Shown piece after piece: positions 21,961 to 33,416 of a stretch of 64,000 bases of DNA (the first letter of the stretch is position 1; each line of letters begins with the position of its first letter). Source of the DNA: Cardamine occulta (taxonomy: Eukaryota > Streptophyta > Magnoliopsida > Brassicales > Brassicaceae); the NCBI GenBank assembly GCA_028015245.1, contig CM051366.1:9012248-9076247 (forward strand). The letters are read 5' to 3'. The notes beneath the pieces are model-generated. The model was given only the letters and a program-made list of their open reading frames with translations. It was not told the DNA's origin and ran no database searches. The position numbers and the translations under genes were made by a program.

Positions 21961-22763
21961 CTGAGAATCACGTGATCTCGGTTATGCAAGCCGAGCGTAT
22001 GATGAAGAGGGGTTGTGAGGCGTATTTGGCTAGCATTTCTTTGCCAAAGGCCGTTGGAGAGGCTAAGGTTCAGGATATTCGAATGGTTTGGAAGTTCCAG
22101 GATGTGTTCCAGTCGTTGCAAGGGTTACCAAAGTCTAGGTCGAATCCTTTCATGATTGAGTTGGAATCGGGGACAACACCGTTATCTAAGGCTCCTTATA
22201 GGATGGCTCAAGCAGAGATGGTAGAGCTAAAGAAGCAACTGGAGGAGTTGCTGAGTAAGGGGTTTATTCGCCCGAGTACTTCACTGTGGGGAGCACTGGA
22301 GTTATTTGTGAAGAAAAAGGACAAGAGTTTTTGGTTGTGCATTGACTACCGGGGATTTAACCGAGTCACAGTAAAGAACAAGTATCCTCTTCCTCGGATC
22401 AATGAGTTGTTGGATCAGTTGAGGGAGGCTACTTGGTTCTCCAAGATTGACTTGGCGTCGGAATATCATCAGATTCCTATAGATGAGCTAGATATCTGGA
22501 TGACGGCTTTCAGTTCTCGTTATGGCCACTACAAGTTTGTGGTTATGCCATTTGGGTTGACAAAAGCACCAGCTGCATTTATGAGATTGATGAACAGCAT
22601 TTTCCAAGAGTATCTAGATGAGTTTGTGATCATCTTTATCGATGATATCTTGGTGTATTCGAAGAGCCTGGAGGAGCATGAGGTGCATCTGCGTGTGGTT
22701 CTTGCGAAGCTGCGGGAACAGAAGTTGTTTGCTAAGTTTAGCAAGTGTAACTTCTGGCAGTGA
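21849..22763 (+). pseudogene. Element A reverse transcriptase
   Basis: An almost continuous RT frame includes KKQLEELLSKGFIRPSTS, LCIDYRGFNRVTVKNKYPLP, KIDLASEYHQIPI and the catalytic FIDDILVYSK. RT copies element RNA into cDNA. The first changed sites (SEYHQ for SGYHQ) and the stop at 22761-22763 show decay. Confidence 0.85.
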
Positions 22764-23345
22764 GAGATTGTTTTTCTGGGTCACGTTATCTCTGCGAAAG
22801 GGGTTTCGGTGGATCTAGAGAAGGTTCAGGCCATTAGTACTTGGCCCAGGCCGAGGAATGCCACGGAGTTAGCAGGTTATTATCGGCAGTTTGTTAAGGG
22901 TTTCGCGAGTTTGGCTAAGTCTATGAAAAAGCTGACGGGAAAGGATGTTCCTTTCGTGTGGTCCTCGGAGTGTGAGGAGAGTTTTGTGAAATAGAAGGCC
23001 TTGTTGACTAGTACTCTAGTAATGGTGTTGCCTGATCCGGGCGAGCCTTACGTGGTGTATACCGATGCGTCGGGAGTTGGTCTTGGTTGTGTGTTTATGC
23101 AGCAGGGGAAGGTTATTGCCTATACTTCCGTGGCTGCGGTGGTTTTTGCTTTAAAGATTTAGAGATCTTATCTCTATGGCGGAAAGGTGCAGGTGTTCAC
23201 AGATCATAAGAGCCTCAAGTACATTTTCACTCAGCCTTAGTTGAATTTGAGGCAGAGGCGCTGGATGGAGCTAGTGGCCGATTATGATCTAGAGATAGCT
23301 TACCATTATGGTAAAGCTAATCTGGTTGCGGATGCGTTGAGATGA
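22764..23345 (+). pseudogene. Element A RNase H region
   Basis: The frames carry VDLEKVQAISTWPRPRNATE, a YTDASGVGLG motif with the first catalytic Asp, and TDHKSLKYIF. Stops occur at 22993-22995, near 23160 and near 23237. A deletion of roughly 60 bases relative to element B removes the segment after VIAY. RNase H removes the RNA strand during cDNA synthesis. Confidence 0.75.
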
Positions 23346-24440
23346 GAGATCCCGAGTGAGGCTCATGCGAGTATGTTCTCGATTCATCCAGAAGCGACTA
23401 AGATGTACCGGGATCTTAAGCGGTATTATCATTGGGTCAGGATGAAGAAGGATGATGCTAACTGGGTTGTGGTGTGCAACGTGTGGCAGTTAGTGAAGGC
23501 AGAGCACCAGGTCCCGAGTGGTTTATTGCAGAGTTTACCCATTCCAGAGTAGAAGTGGGATATGATCACGATGAATTTCATAGTGGGCTTACCATTTTCT
23601 CTGACCAAAGATGCTATATGGGTTATCGTTGATCGATTGGCCAAGTGTGCACGTTTTCTAGCCATTAAGAAGACCGATGGGTCTGTGGTATTGGCTAGAG
23701 AGTACGTGCAGGAGATTATGAGACTGTATAGAGTACCAGTGAGCATTGTCTTGGACCGGGATCTTAAGTTTACATCAGAGTTCTGGAATATGTTTCAGGC
23801 GGAGATGGGCACGAGAGTGCACATGAGTACGGCTTATCATCCTCAGACACATGGGCATTCCAAGAGGACCATCCAGACTCTGGAGGATTTGTTGAGGATG
23901 TGCGTGTTGGATTGGGGTGGTCATTGGGTGGATCACTTGAGCTTGGTAGAGTTTGTGTATAACAATAGCTACAAGGCGAGTATTGGGATGACTCCATATG
24001 AGGCTCTGTATGTGAGGCCATGTCGTACACCTTTGTGTTGGACTCAAGTGAGGGAGAGGAGCACATTGGGTGTGAGTTTTGTTCAGGAAACCACGGAGAG
24101 GATGTGGGTTTTAAAGCTAAACATGAAAGAAGCCCAAGATCGGCAAAAGAGTTATGCCGATAAAAGGCAGAAAGAGCTTGTGGTTGAGGTGGAAGATAGA
24201 GTGTATCTCAAGATGGCTTTGCTGAGATGTCCAAACAGGGCCATTACTGCGACTAAGTTGAGTCCAAGGTATATGGGGCCGTTCTGGATTGTAGAACGTG
24301 TTGGACCAGTAGCGTATCGGTTGGAGTTACCCGAGATTATGCAAGCATTTCATAAGGTATTCCATGTGTCAATGCTAAAGAAGTGTTTGTATAGGGGTGA
24401 CGAGGTATTGGCTTATATTCCGTCAGATCTCCAGCCCTAT
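23346..24440 (+). pseudogene. Element A integrase
   Basis: The zinc-binding H-H-C-C domain is damaged: SIHPEATKMYRDLKRYYHW remains, but CNVW replaces CNMC and about 300 bases before it are missing relative to element B. The catalytic core has MNFIVGLP (Asp changed to Asn) and LDRDLKFTSEFW. In HSKRTIQTLEDL the position of the third catalytic residue (Glu in QSERT) is Lys. A GPFWIVERVGPVAYRLELP segment closes the domain. Confidence 0.8.
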
Positions 24441-24622
24441 ATGACCGTTGAGGCGAGTCCTTTGAGAGTTCTCTAGCGGAGGGTCAAGGAGCTTCATCGG
24501 AAGAAGATTCCGATGATGCAAGTTCTATGGGACTGTGACGGGGTGCAGAAGGAAACTTGGGAACCAGAGGCTAGGATAGAAATGAGGTTCCAGAATTGGT
24601 TCCAAAAGCAACATGCGGCTTG
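24440..24622 (+). pseudogene. Element A chromodomain-like tail
   Basis: The polyprotein end has PLRVL*RRVKELHRKKIPM then VLWDCDGVQKETWEPEA, the pattern of the chromodomain at the integrase C-terminus of chromoviruses, which steers insertion toward particular chromatin. One stop (TAG at about 24475) interrupts it. Confidence 0.65.
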
Positions 24623-26003
24623 AGTTCCATCAAAAGGCTCGAGTTTCAGTGTGTAGTTGTATGCTATGTGTTTTATTTTGTATTTTCGTTGTGTAGAACG
24701 ATGTTACATTATGATTGTATAATAAAAGGTGTATTTCTTATTATTGATGACTTTGGGAGTCATGATTTTGCATTACGTTTTGGTGTTAAAAAGCGTTAAT
24801 GCAAGAGAGTAATAAGATGGATGTTCTTATTGCTATTGTGAGTGTTGCAAGTTTCTAGTCAGGCTTGTTCGGAAAAATGAGTCAAGTGGCGGGACCGGGT
24901 TATTCACTTAGCTGTTATATATGGTGAGTCAGATTGTAGACGTATGGTACTTGTTTGTTTTACTACGTTTGTATTGGCGATTTACTGCGATAAATTATTA
25001 AGTGATAAAGCTAGCCTAGTCATAGTTGTCTTGACAAGTTTCTCTAAAGCGAGCCGACACTGGAAGGTGTGTAGGGACGGTACGCGTATATTGTTACATT
25101 GTCCGGTTTGGCTAAGGTGTTAGCTGGCATGACTGAGCAAGTCATGAGAGTGCCCTGAGTGATTGGGTATAGGTGCGATAGCCTGGTTATTGGCTATGCA
25201 CAGCAGATATTATGGGTGTGGAATATGGGTGATGTCGGTGTTACCTTGCGAAGATTTACACGAATCACGGGAGATAGTTCAGTCGAGATGCTTATAGATA
25301 TGTGACTTATTGCTCGTTGAGAGGACTAGTTCCTCTAGTGTCGTTAGCTCGAAGGACTGCAGGCTTGAGAGTGTAACTGGCAATGTATCCAGACTCGTGT
25401 GGAGTATAGCCTAGAGTGATATGTGATACCGTGGATTCGTAAGGCATATAACCGAGAAAGATATGTGATACCATGGATTCGTAAGGTGTTTAACCTAGAC
25501 GTAGGTTATATTGCCCAGAATTGAGTGGTAGAGGTATATCGGAGACTCATGTAGGTTATATGGCCCAGAATTAAGAGGTATGGGATATCGAGAACTCATG
25601 TAGGTTATATTGCCCCGAGGGGACTGGTACGACAAATACCCAGAACTCGGAGATGCTGCGGTGTCTTGGGTACTGAGGAATGGTAGATACGTTGCGAGGT
25701 ATGGTAGATATCATGCGGGGTATAGCAGATGCCCAGAGCTCAGAGATGCTGCAGTGTCTTGAGCGCTGCGATGAGCAATAAGTACATGTGATGCTGCGAT
25801 ATCATAAGCATAGTGATTGAATGGAAACTTCAGAGGTTAGTTGTGGGCCTCGGTTGTACGTGCGTGTACATGAGTGTGTTGGCCGGTTAGGTCAAAGGTT
25901 ATGTAATCGTTGCGATGATTAGGGTTCATTGGAGATAAACGGTTCATTGGAGATGAACGGTAGCATAAGATTCGAGGACGAATCTATGTTAGTGGGGGAG
26001 AAT
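24623..26003 (+). other. Element A 3' noncoding region with short repeats and polypurine tract
   Basis: There is no coding potential. Imperfect tandem phrases recur at 25400-25620 (GATATGTGATACC(G/A)TGGATTCG; TAGGTTATATTGCCC(A/C)GA). The polypurine tract AGTGGGGGAGAA lies immediately before the 3' LTR (about 25991-26002). The homologous region in element B is at 53970-55150. Confidence 0.7.
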
Positions 26004-27663
26004 TGTAATGCATGTGTTCTAGAAAATTAATTAATCTAATTAATTTGGAAATTCTTTTGAGTTTATGAACCTTAGACAAGTCTCGAAAAATTAATTATGG
26101 GGTTAAAATAATTAATTTATATTTCTTCCGGGGGTGTCATAAGTCATTTCGAAAGTTGTGGGTTTTTCTCAAAACCAATTGGTCAAAATCAATTTGGCTT
26201 CTTCTTGTTCTCCACCTTGAACTCACCATTTTTGTGGTTGAGAGAGAGAGCTTGTGAGCTTGAGTGAGAGCTTGGAGAAGAGAGAAGAAGAGAGAAAAAG
26301 GTTTGAGAGCTTGTGAGAAGTTTGGATCTTGTGAGATCTTGTGAGTGTGAAGCTTGTGGAGCTTGGAAAAGAGAGTGGTTGGAGCCTAGGGTTTGGCGTG
26401 AGCTTGGAGGAGAAAAGATAGGTCTTTCTTGAGCTTGGGGAGTCCATCTAAGCATAGATCCATCCATTTTAAGGTGAGTTTGTGACGAAAGGTTAATATT
26501 AAGCCTTGTGTGGGGGCTTGTGGAATTGTGATAGGCATTGTAATGTTGCTAGGATGCTTGGAAGCCTCTTGGTTAGGTGGGGAGCTTTAGCTAGAGTATG
26601 CTAAGCTTGTGGTGGTTAGGGAACCATAGATTTGTGCTTGTTGTGCCTTGTTAAGCTTTGATTGTGAGTTCTTATGCTTGATTTGGTGTTGTGATTTTCA
26701 TGGGTTCTTGGTGAATTACATGGGTCATTGTTGAGCTTTAGTAGGTGTTTGCTAAGCTTGCGGTTGTTAGAGAAGCATGGTTGTTGCTTGTTGTGCCTTG
26801 GTAAGCTTTGATTGTGAGTTCTTATGCTTGATTTGGTGTTGTGTGTGTTGTGGTTTCTTGGTGATTCCATGACTTGTGGGAGTGTTTCCCTTGTTGTTTG
26901 ATGTGTGTTTGTGAAGCAGACTTGTGTGTTTGTGTTGTAGACTTGAGTAGACTTGAGTTTTGTGAAGCAGACTTGTGTGTTTGTGAAGTAGACTTGAGTA
27001 GACTTGAGTTTTGTGAAGAGGACTTGTGTGTTTGTGAAGCAGACTTGAGCAGACTTGAGTTTTGTGAAGCAGGCTTGTGTGTTTGTGAAGCAGACTTTAG
27101 TAGACTTGAGTTTTGTGAAGCAGACTTGTGTGTTTGTAAAGCAGACTTGAGCAGACTTGTGTGTTTGTGAAGCAGACTTGAGTAGATTTGAGTTTTGTGA
27201 AGCAGACTTGAGTTTTGTGAAGCACACTTGTGTTTTTAGCATTTCTTGAGGTTTGGAATGGCTAGGTGGTTAGTCATGGTTGTGTTTGATTAGCTTTTCA
27301 AAAGTTTTGTATGGTTAGCTGATTGGTTGAAGTAATATGTGGTGTTATTATTTCATGTTGTTGTGGTTGTTTGATTGTGTGGTTCACCAAATGTTGATGC
27401 ATCACTTTTGTCGATGCAGATAAAAATAAGGCGTGATCGTGGAATCAAGGCGGTGAAGAGGGGATGATTAGGACCTGATAGTTTTGCGATTTTTGTAGCT
27501 CTCGTAGGATTGCTAGAATTGGTAGAATTGTTGACCTTTGTGGTCGGATATGTAAATTGAATGCTATCGTTGTTTTTTTATGTAATTGCTTAGAGAATAT
27601 TAAACGTATGAGTGTTTAGTATTGAGTAATTGCTAATGTAAAAAAAAAAATGCGGTCGTCACA
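26004..27663 (+). repeat. Element A 3' LTR, complete (about 1.66 kb)
   Basis: It starts TGTAATGCATGTG just after the polypurine tract and ends GCGGTCGTCACA, so it has the TG...CA termini of LTRs. The array of AGCAGACTTGAG units is at about 26910-27240. No 5-bp duplication can be tested because the 5' LTR is truncated. Confidence 0.85.
26910..27240 (+). repeat. GAAGCAGACTTG array in the 3' LTR of element A
   Basis: Roughly ten variable units of GAAGCAGACTTG(T/A)G with TGTGTTTGTG or TTTTGTG spacers are present, longer than the array in the 5' LTR. On the minus strand the units read as repeated Gln-Val-Cys-Phe-Thr codons, but no gene is implied. Confidence 0.85.
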
Positions 27664-29425
27664 CTCATAACTAATAATTTGGTTTAAAATGTTTAGATAA
27701 TTTAAAATTAAACCACAAGATTTTTTTATTGAACTCAATATGTTTAGTTGCATTAAATTTATTAAAGATTCAAAACGTTGATATATAAGATAACTTTTAA
27801 CGTTCATAGTATATTTATCTAGATGTTAAATTTGTATTAATTTATTACGTTAAGTTAATAATTTATTTTGATTGTTATGTTGGGGTTTCAGCCACCTATA
27901 AAAAGGTTACATAGTTTCATTTTTAAAATAAGAAATTGAAAGTAATTTACATTACATTCTTTACATACAATAAGAAAAATTATTAAATTTAAATTTTCAC
28001 AAAAATTACTAAATGTAACTCTGATATTACTACCCTTTCAATATTCTTGCTTTGGCATGTGCGGTAGTTCCCGGCTTTTCAATCGAAGAAAGTAAAGCAA
28101 AATCACTATGGGATACATGTATTGTCAAAATCACTCCTAAGTGTGTGTTGGATATAATCCTGTTGTGTTTGAAAATGTAAACATCTCAGATTCATGTTGT
28201 CATGAACTTGTTCAAGAAGAAAAAGTGTGTCACGATACAGTTATAAAATATATTGCTGAGAGACCTACCTTCATTGCTCAATAAACACAGTATTTGAAGA
28301 AGACAGATGACTTGTGGAACCATTGCGTCTCAATCTCTACAACTGCTTAAAATGTGTATTTTTTATATTATTTTAGTCGGATGAATTAATATTTCACTGC
28401 TTTTATCTTTTCTCTATCACAAATATTTATGTTTTGACATTAATGCAATATATTAAGCAAAATGAATCTCTCTGCAAATGAATGATTTAATTTAATAAAT
28501 AGTTTAAATCTTTCAAAATGGATCCACATAATTTTATAAATGTGCCATTTCACAAATTAATTAATTAAACTTCTAATTTTCATGGATTGTATTAGTTTTT
28601 GGTTTTAATATTCAAATTAGCATTTTTATAGTTTTCGGAATATGAATATTTTACATACTGGTTATGATCTTTAGAAGTTTCAACTTTTATGTAACACCCA
28701 AAAATTGAAAAATAAGAAGATCCAAATTTAGAGTAAAATTGATCAATTTTAAAAGTTTTGAAACTGTCTCATTTAAGGGGGATTTCCAATCAATCCAATA
28801 GATAAAAATTTCTGTAAATAGGCTAAAGTCCTGGGCAGTGGAGATAAATAACTAAAACAGTAAAAGTTAGAGCTTATCTTTATGAAATTTTTTGGGATCG
28901 TTGCTGACAATTCAAATCTTCGTTTTAGAATTATACGATCTCGTGTATGCATGCGTTTTAGTACCCCCAACGATTTAGCAGCCACCTATTTTGTCAATTT
29001 ATGAATTTTTGGAGAGTTTTCTAGACATTTTTTCCTTAGATCCGATTTGCGTACTTTCGACAATTTATACACTTAATTTGTTGTGATTGATATTGGTTGT
29101 GTCCCTCTGTTGTTGGTGCTTTATTTATGTGCTGTTTTCTGCCTTTGTAGGAGTGTTTGGTAAGCCTCACCTTCTTAGTTCTTCAATTTTCTTCCATGGA
29201 AGTTAGTTTTACAAAATAGTAATTTTGTTCTTCATTCTAAACCCCTAACTTTCATGGATTTAACAATCTATTTTTTTTTTGTAACTTCAAATTAATCTCT
29301 TCATTTTTTCGGATCATGGATCTTGTAACTAATGGTTATGAGTTTTAGAATTTTCAACTTTTATTTACTAGTACTATTTTTTAATATACTTTCATATCCT
29401 AGTTATTGTGTAGTTATTATAGTAG
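27664..29425 (+). repeat. ECA1-like duplication block, copy 2 (head removed by element A)
   Basis: It begins inside the block at CTCATAACTAATAATTTGG immediately after the LTR and ends near TTATTGTGTAGTTATTA. It is collinear with 15240-16965 throughout, including the TATA box at about 27897 and the conserved 3' noncoding part. The region 29425-29757 is AT-rich with nothing recognisable. Confidence 0.7.
28005..28350 (+). pseudogene. ECA1-like / DUF1278 secreted cysteine-rich protein, broken (copy 2)
   Basis: The start codon is ATT instead of ATG (28005-28007). The signal peptide region and SIEESKAKSLWDTCIVKIT follow. A one-base deletion near 28158 (ATAATCCTG for ATAATCGCTG) shifts the frame. 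SDSCCHELVQEEKVCHD and IKYIAERPTFIAQ are then readable, ended by TAA where other copies continue QYLKKTDDLWNHC. It preserves the longest 3' part of the family frame, with the terminal Cys. Confidence 0.65.
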
Positions 29426-29756
29426 GCTCAAATAAATCAGGATTCTAAACCTTTTCCATTATTTAATCGAGCTTAAAATACCAAACATTTGCCGGACAAT
29501 TTAAAATAATTAAATTTGGTTAAATGTGTTAAACAAAATAAAAAAGCTTATTAATGATTACTAGTATAATTTATCCAACTTGATGACCTAGGATTCAATT
29601 TATTGATTATAAAACCCATTATTTTAGTGTGGCACATATTTGAAAATTTTCTTATGAATCTTATGTTTTATGTGAAACTCTTAAAATAAAGACTTGTCAT
29701 TAACTTTTCACGCATGATTTATGTCAATTAAATATTTACTTTGACTTTGTTGTCGT

Positions 29757-30484
29757 TTAGATAAAAATAATGTAAAAATTGTTTGGGTGTTTCAATTCAT
29801 CAAGATGAAATTAGTTAGAAAAATATTTTTGGTTAACTAAACATTCAATAATTAAATATATTTAGATGTTTAAATATTCAGACCGTGTTAAGTGTTTTTC
29901 TTGAAATTCAACATATGCTAAGTTTGAGTCTCATATTTAATAATTTGGATTAAAATGTTTAGATAATTTAAAATTAAACAACAAGGTTTTTTTATTGAAC
30001 TCAATATGTTTAGTTAGATTTAAATTTATTAATAACTTCAAAATGTTGATATATAAGATAACTTTTAACATTCATAGTATATTTATCTCGATGTTAAATT
30101 TGTATTAATTTATTACGGTAAGTTAATAATGTGTTTTGATTGTTATGTTGGGGTTTCAGTCACCTATAAAAAGATTACACAGTTTTATTTTCAAAATAAG
30201 AAACTGAAAGTATTATACATTATATTCTTTACATACAATAAGAATAAATTATTAAATGACTAAAATGTAACTTTCAAATTACTATCTTATTGATTACTCT
30301 ATTCTTGCTTTGGCATATGTGTTAGTTCCCGCGTTTTCAATCAAAGAAAAAAAACAAAATCACTATGGGATACATGTATTGTCAAAATCACTCCTAAGTA
30401 TGCGTTGGATATAATCGCTGTTGTGTTTGAAAATGCAACCATCTCAGATTCATGTTGTCATGAACTTGTTCAAGAAGGAAAAGT
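29757..30484 (+). repeat. ECA1-like duplication block, copy 3 (tail missing)
   Basis: It is collinear with the head of copy 1 from AAAATAATGTAA to GTTCAAGAAGGAAAAGT, then diverges abruptly at 30485 into a short direct repeat of AGAATGTGGAAATAGAAAAG (two copies, 30507-30572). Confidence 0.7.
30256..30484 (+). pseudogene. ECA1-like / DUF1278 protein, broken and truncated (copy 3)
   Basis: ATG 30256 is followed by ACTAAAATGTAA, a one-base insertion relative to copy 1 that stops the frame at codon 5. The rest reads LWDTCIVKITPKYALDIIAV, in which one conserved Cys is now Tyr, then ATISDSCCHELVQEGK, and is cut off before the next Cys. Confidence 0.65.
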
Positions 30485-31523
30485 TGGAGAAAGGGTATAT
30501 ATAGAATGTGGAAATAGAAAAGTTCAAGTGCTTACTATAAGTTTGACAAATAGAGAATGTGGAAATAGAAAAGTTCCAGTTTCTTCTCAGTTGTATATAG
30601 TTTTTGTAAATTAAAATAAATAACATAACAAAAAAAAGAACCTCAAAAGATTAGAACTTTACCAATCCGGAAAAATCTATTCCTGCAGAGTCAATTAAGA
30701 AAGAACAGTATCAGTAATATGCTCATGAGGCTTATGCACAACAATACAACATCAACTAAATAAGCATATATGTACTATGATTACATAATCACTGAATTGA
30801 GAGTCTGCATATGTAGCTAAGGCCTCAATCTCTACAAGTAGAGCTCAATTCTAGTCCAAACTGTTATTTCTGGTGTTGAGATCGATAAAATCCCAACGAC
30901 AGCTCACTTCTCATAATCTAAGAAAGGTCAGCTGGTTTTCCTCAATCTGACTCTCAAATTGCATTCCAATGAATGCATTTAGCTGTTAAATTGCAGCGAG
31001 GAACTGCCTTCAAGGTGGGATCAGCTACGAAAGCGGGAACTTTACGTCCCCGATTACACCTCCAACATTCAGCTATGGAGATTGTTCTTCGGCCACTCTG
31101 CATTTCATCTTCTGTATTTTGACCAAATTCATCAGTGTATTTGCAGCATTTTGCAAATATAAGTCATATGCTTCTCTTTGCCTGTAAAGAGACAGAGAAA
31201 AACAGTTGAGAAGTATGCCAATATAAGTCAAAATCGAATTGTTCATATGTATACACTGATTTGCAGCATTTTCTTCTGTAGGAGAAACTAACAATTAGAA
31301 GTTTCCTATTACACGAAACAAAGATAAACGTTTCCAAATTTGATAATCCCCTTTGAGAATGTATCCTCTATGAATTATAAAATATATAAATAATATGCTC
31401 ACCAAAAATTCAACAACATATTAACTTCAGTTGTTGGCTAGTTTACGAGAAAGCTAAATCAAACATATTCATGGACTGTCGAGAAGCAATCAAAATAAAA
31501 GCTGATTTACCTCCATAATGTCT
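30485..31523. other. Intergenic region downstream of PPR copy 1
   Basis: No complete gene is seen. On the minus strand 31181-31073 there is a plausible terminal exon: acceptor CTCTTTACAG, then REAYDLYLQNAANTLMNLVK and a stop at 31073. It may be a fragment of an unrelated gene or a 3' UTR exon. The remainder is ordinary AT-rich DNA. Confidence 0.35.
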
Positions 31524-33416
31524 TTAAGAAAGCATGTCCAGGAAGCTTTTTTCCAATCTCCCATCATGTAACATATTAGTTACCAAGCCAATTGTTGAAG
31601 CATCTGCACAGAACCCACAACTTCTCATTTCTTTGATGAGTTCAGCTGATGTGGTTTTGTCACCATCTCTAAGGCGTGCTCTGATCAGTGTATTATATGT
31701 ACCACTATTTGGGAGAGGCCCGTTTTCTTTCATTTTTATGAATAAAGCATCTGCTTCCTCCTTTAAACCTTTCCTACAAAATCCTGATATCATTGTATTG
31801 TAGGTTACAACATTAGGTGTCACTCCTTTAACGCTGAGGCTACAAAATAAATCATGTGCAGCTTCCACCTTCCCACCGTTGCACATCCCTTCAATGATAA
31901 TACTATATGGGAAAATACCAATTTCTATTTCACTCTTTTGCATATACTCGAATACGAGCAATGCTTTCTCTAACTTCCCATTATTACAAAGTCCATCTAA
32001 CAAGATAGTGTACGTCATAATATTGGGAGGCACACCACCAGAAACCATCTGTTGGAAAACTTCTTGGGCCATATCAACATCTCCAGCTTGAAATATCCCT
32101 TGGATAAGAGTGGTGTACGTTATTGTGTCGCCAACCAATCCTCTTTCAGTCATCTCACGGAATATTTTGATACCTTGTTCTACCTTCTTACACTTGCAAA
32201 ATCCCTTTATAAGAGTATTATAAGTCACTACATTTGGGAGACAATCTTTGCTAACCATGAACTCAAATATCTGTTTAGCCTCCTCTATGCGATCATGCAT
32301 ACAAAACCCATTGATCAATGAATTGTAAGTGACAGTATCAGGATCTATAGACCTTTGAATCATTTCCTTGTATAACTTATCCGCCTCTAAAAGCTTCCCT
32401 TCTTTTACAAACGCATCAATCAACGCACTGAAAGTTATCACATCGGGGTTGATTTTCCTCTCGATCATATCACTTAGTAGTCTAGATGCATCACTCCATC
32501 TTCCGTAACAACAAAGGCTACTTATGAGGGAGTTGTAGGTAACAACATCCGGAGTAACTCCTTTGTTCTCCATTTGGTTGAACAGGTCGAGTGCATCATT
32601 CATGTGTTTGTGCTTGCAAAGACCATCAATGATTGTGTTGTAGATCACAAGATTCGCCTCTATATTCCCTGATTCCATCTTCTTGAGAAGATTCAAAGCC
32701 GAATCAGTGTCACCTCTTTTACAAACTCCATTTATCACCGCACCGTAAGTAACTAGATCTGGTTGACAACCTTTAACAACCATCAGTTCCACTAAAGCCA
32801 CCGCTTCTGAAGCTTTGTTGTGGAGAAAAAGTCCATGGATAAGAGTTGTAAATGTCACTGTATCAGGTTGATATCCCATTTCCACCATTTGATCAACCAA
32901 AGCTACGGCATCAGAAATCCTCTTACCATGACAAAAACCATTAACAAGTGAAGAAAGCGTCACTAGGCTGGGCTCATGACCGAGTTTCATCATCTTCCCA
33001 AGAATAGCTAAAGCAAGAGAGAGCTGAGAGCGACGACAGAAACAATTTATCAAAATACTGTATGTATACAGACTATGTGCAATTCCTAATTTCTGCATCT
33101 GCTCACCCAGAGAGATGACAACATCAAACTTCTTCATTTTAGCAATGGAGCTCAACAATTTACTGAACTCAATAATCGAAGGATAAGGACGAGACTGTAC
33201 CATCTCACTGAAAAGATCAATTGCATCATCTAACTTTATATCACGAAGCCGAGTTTTGCTCAATCTCTCTCACAAATCACCACTGACGCTGGAGAAAGCT
33301 CGTAACCAGCAACAATTGAAACTGCAATAGCTAAACGAAAGAGGAGTAGTTCCAGATTTACCAAGACTCCGATGAATAAATCTCTTTGCCGTTGAGACAA
33401 TCGCAAAAGATCTCAT
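31524..33416 (-). pseudogene. Rf-like P-class PPR gene (RPF-type) with one nonsense codon
   Basis: From ATG at 33416-33414 (MRSFAIVSTAKRFIHRSLG, a likely mitochondrial presequence) the frame runs 631 codons to a stop at 31524. It is interrupted only by TGA at 33272-33270 (codon 49), just before ERLSKTRLRDIKLDDAIDLF. The body has about 15 P-type 35-residue repeats, such as VTYNTLIKGFCKCKKVEQGI, and ends in the RPF-typical GRLEKSFLDMLS. Arabidopsis RPF1/2/3 relatives bind mitochondrial transcripts and direct 5' processing. No other ATG near the presequence would restore import. Either a very recent pseudogene or a sequence error is possible. Confidence 0.85.

Larger units (their letters stand above)
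18586..27663 (+). mobile_element. Element A: Ty3 chromovirus (Tekay-type) LTR retrotransposon, degenerate
   Basis: The order is truncated 5' LTR (18586-19975), PBS, gag, protease, RT, RNase H, integrase, chromodomain, a 3' noncoding region with short repeats, a polypurine tract, and a complete 3' LTR (26004-27663). The lineage follows from the gag type with CCHC knuckle, the domain order and the C-terminal chromodomain. Many stops and frameshifts make it inactive. The first ~135 bases of the 5' LTR are missing, so no target duplication can be identified. Its 3' end abuts copy 2 of the ECA1-like block. Confidence 0.85.

Noticed and set aside
31073..31294. Small gene downstream of PPR copy 1
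   Set aside because: Only an exon-like tail (31181-31073) looks coding; there is no start or upstream exon and the family is not recognised.
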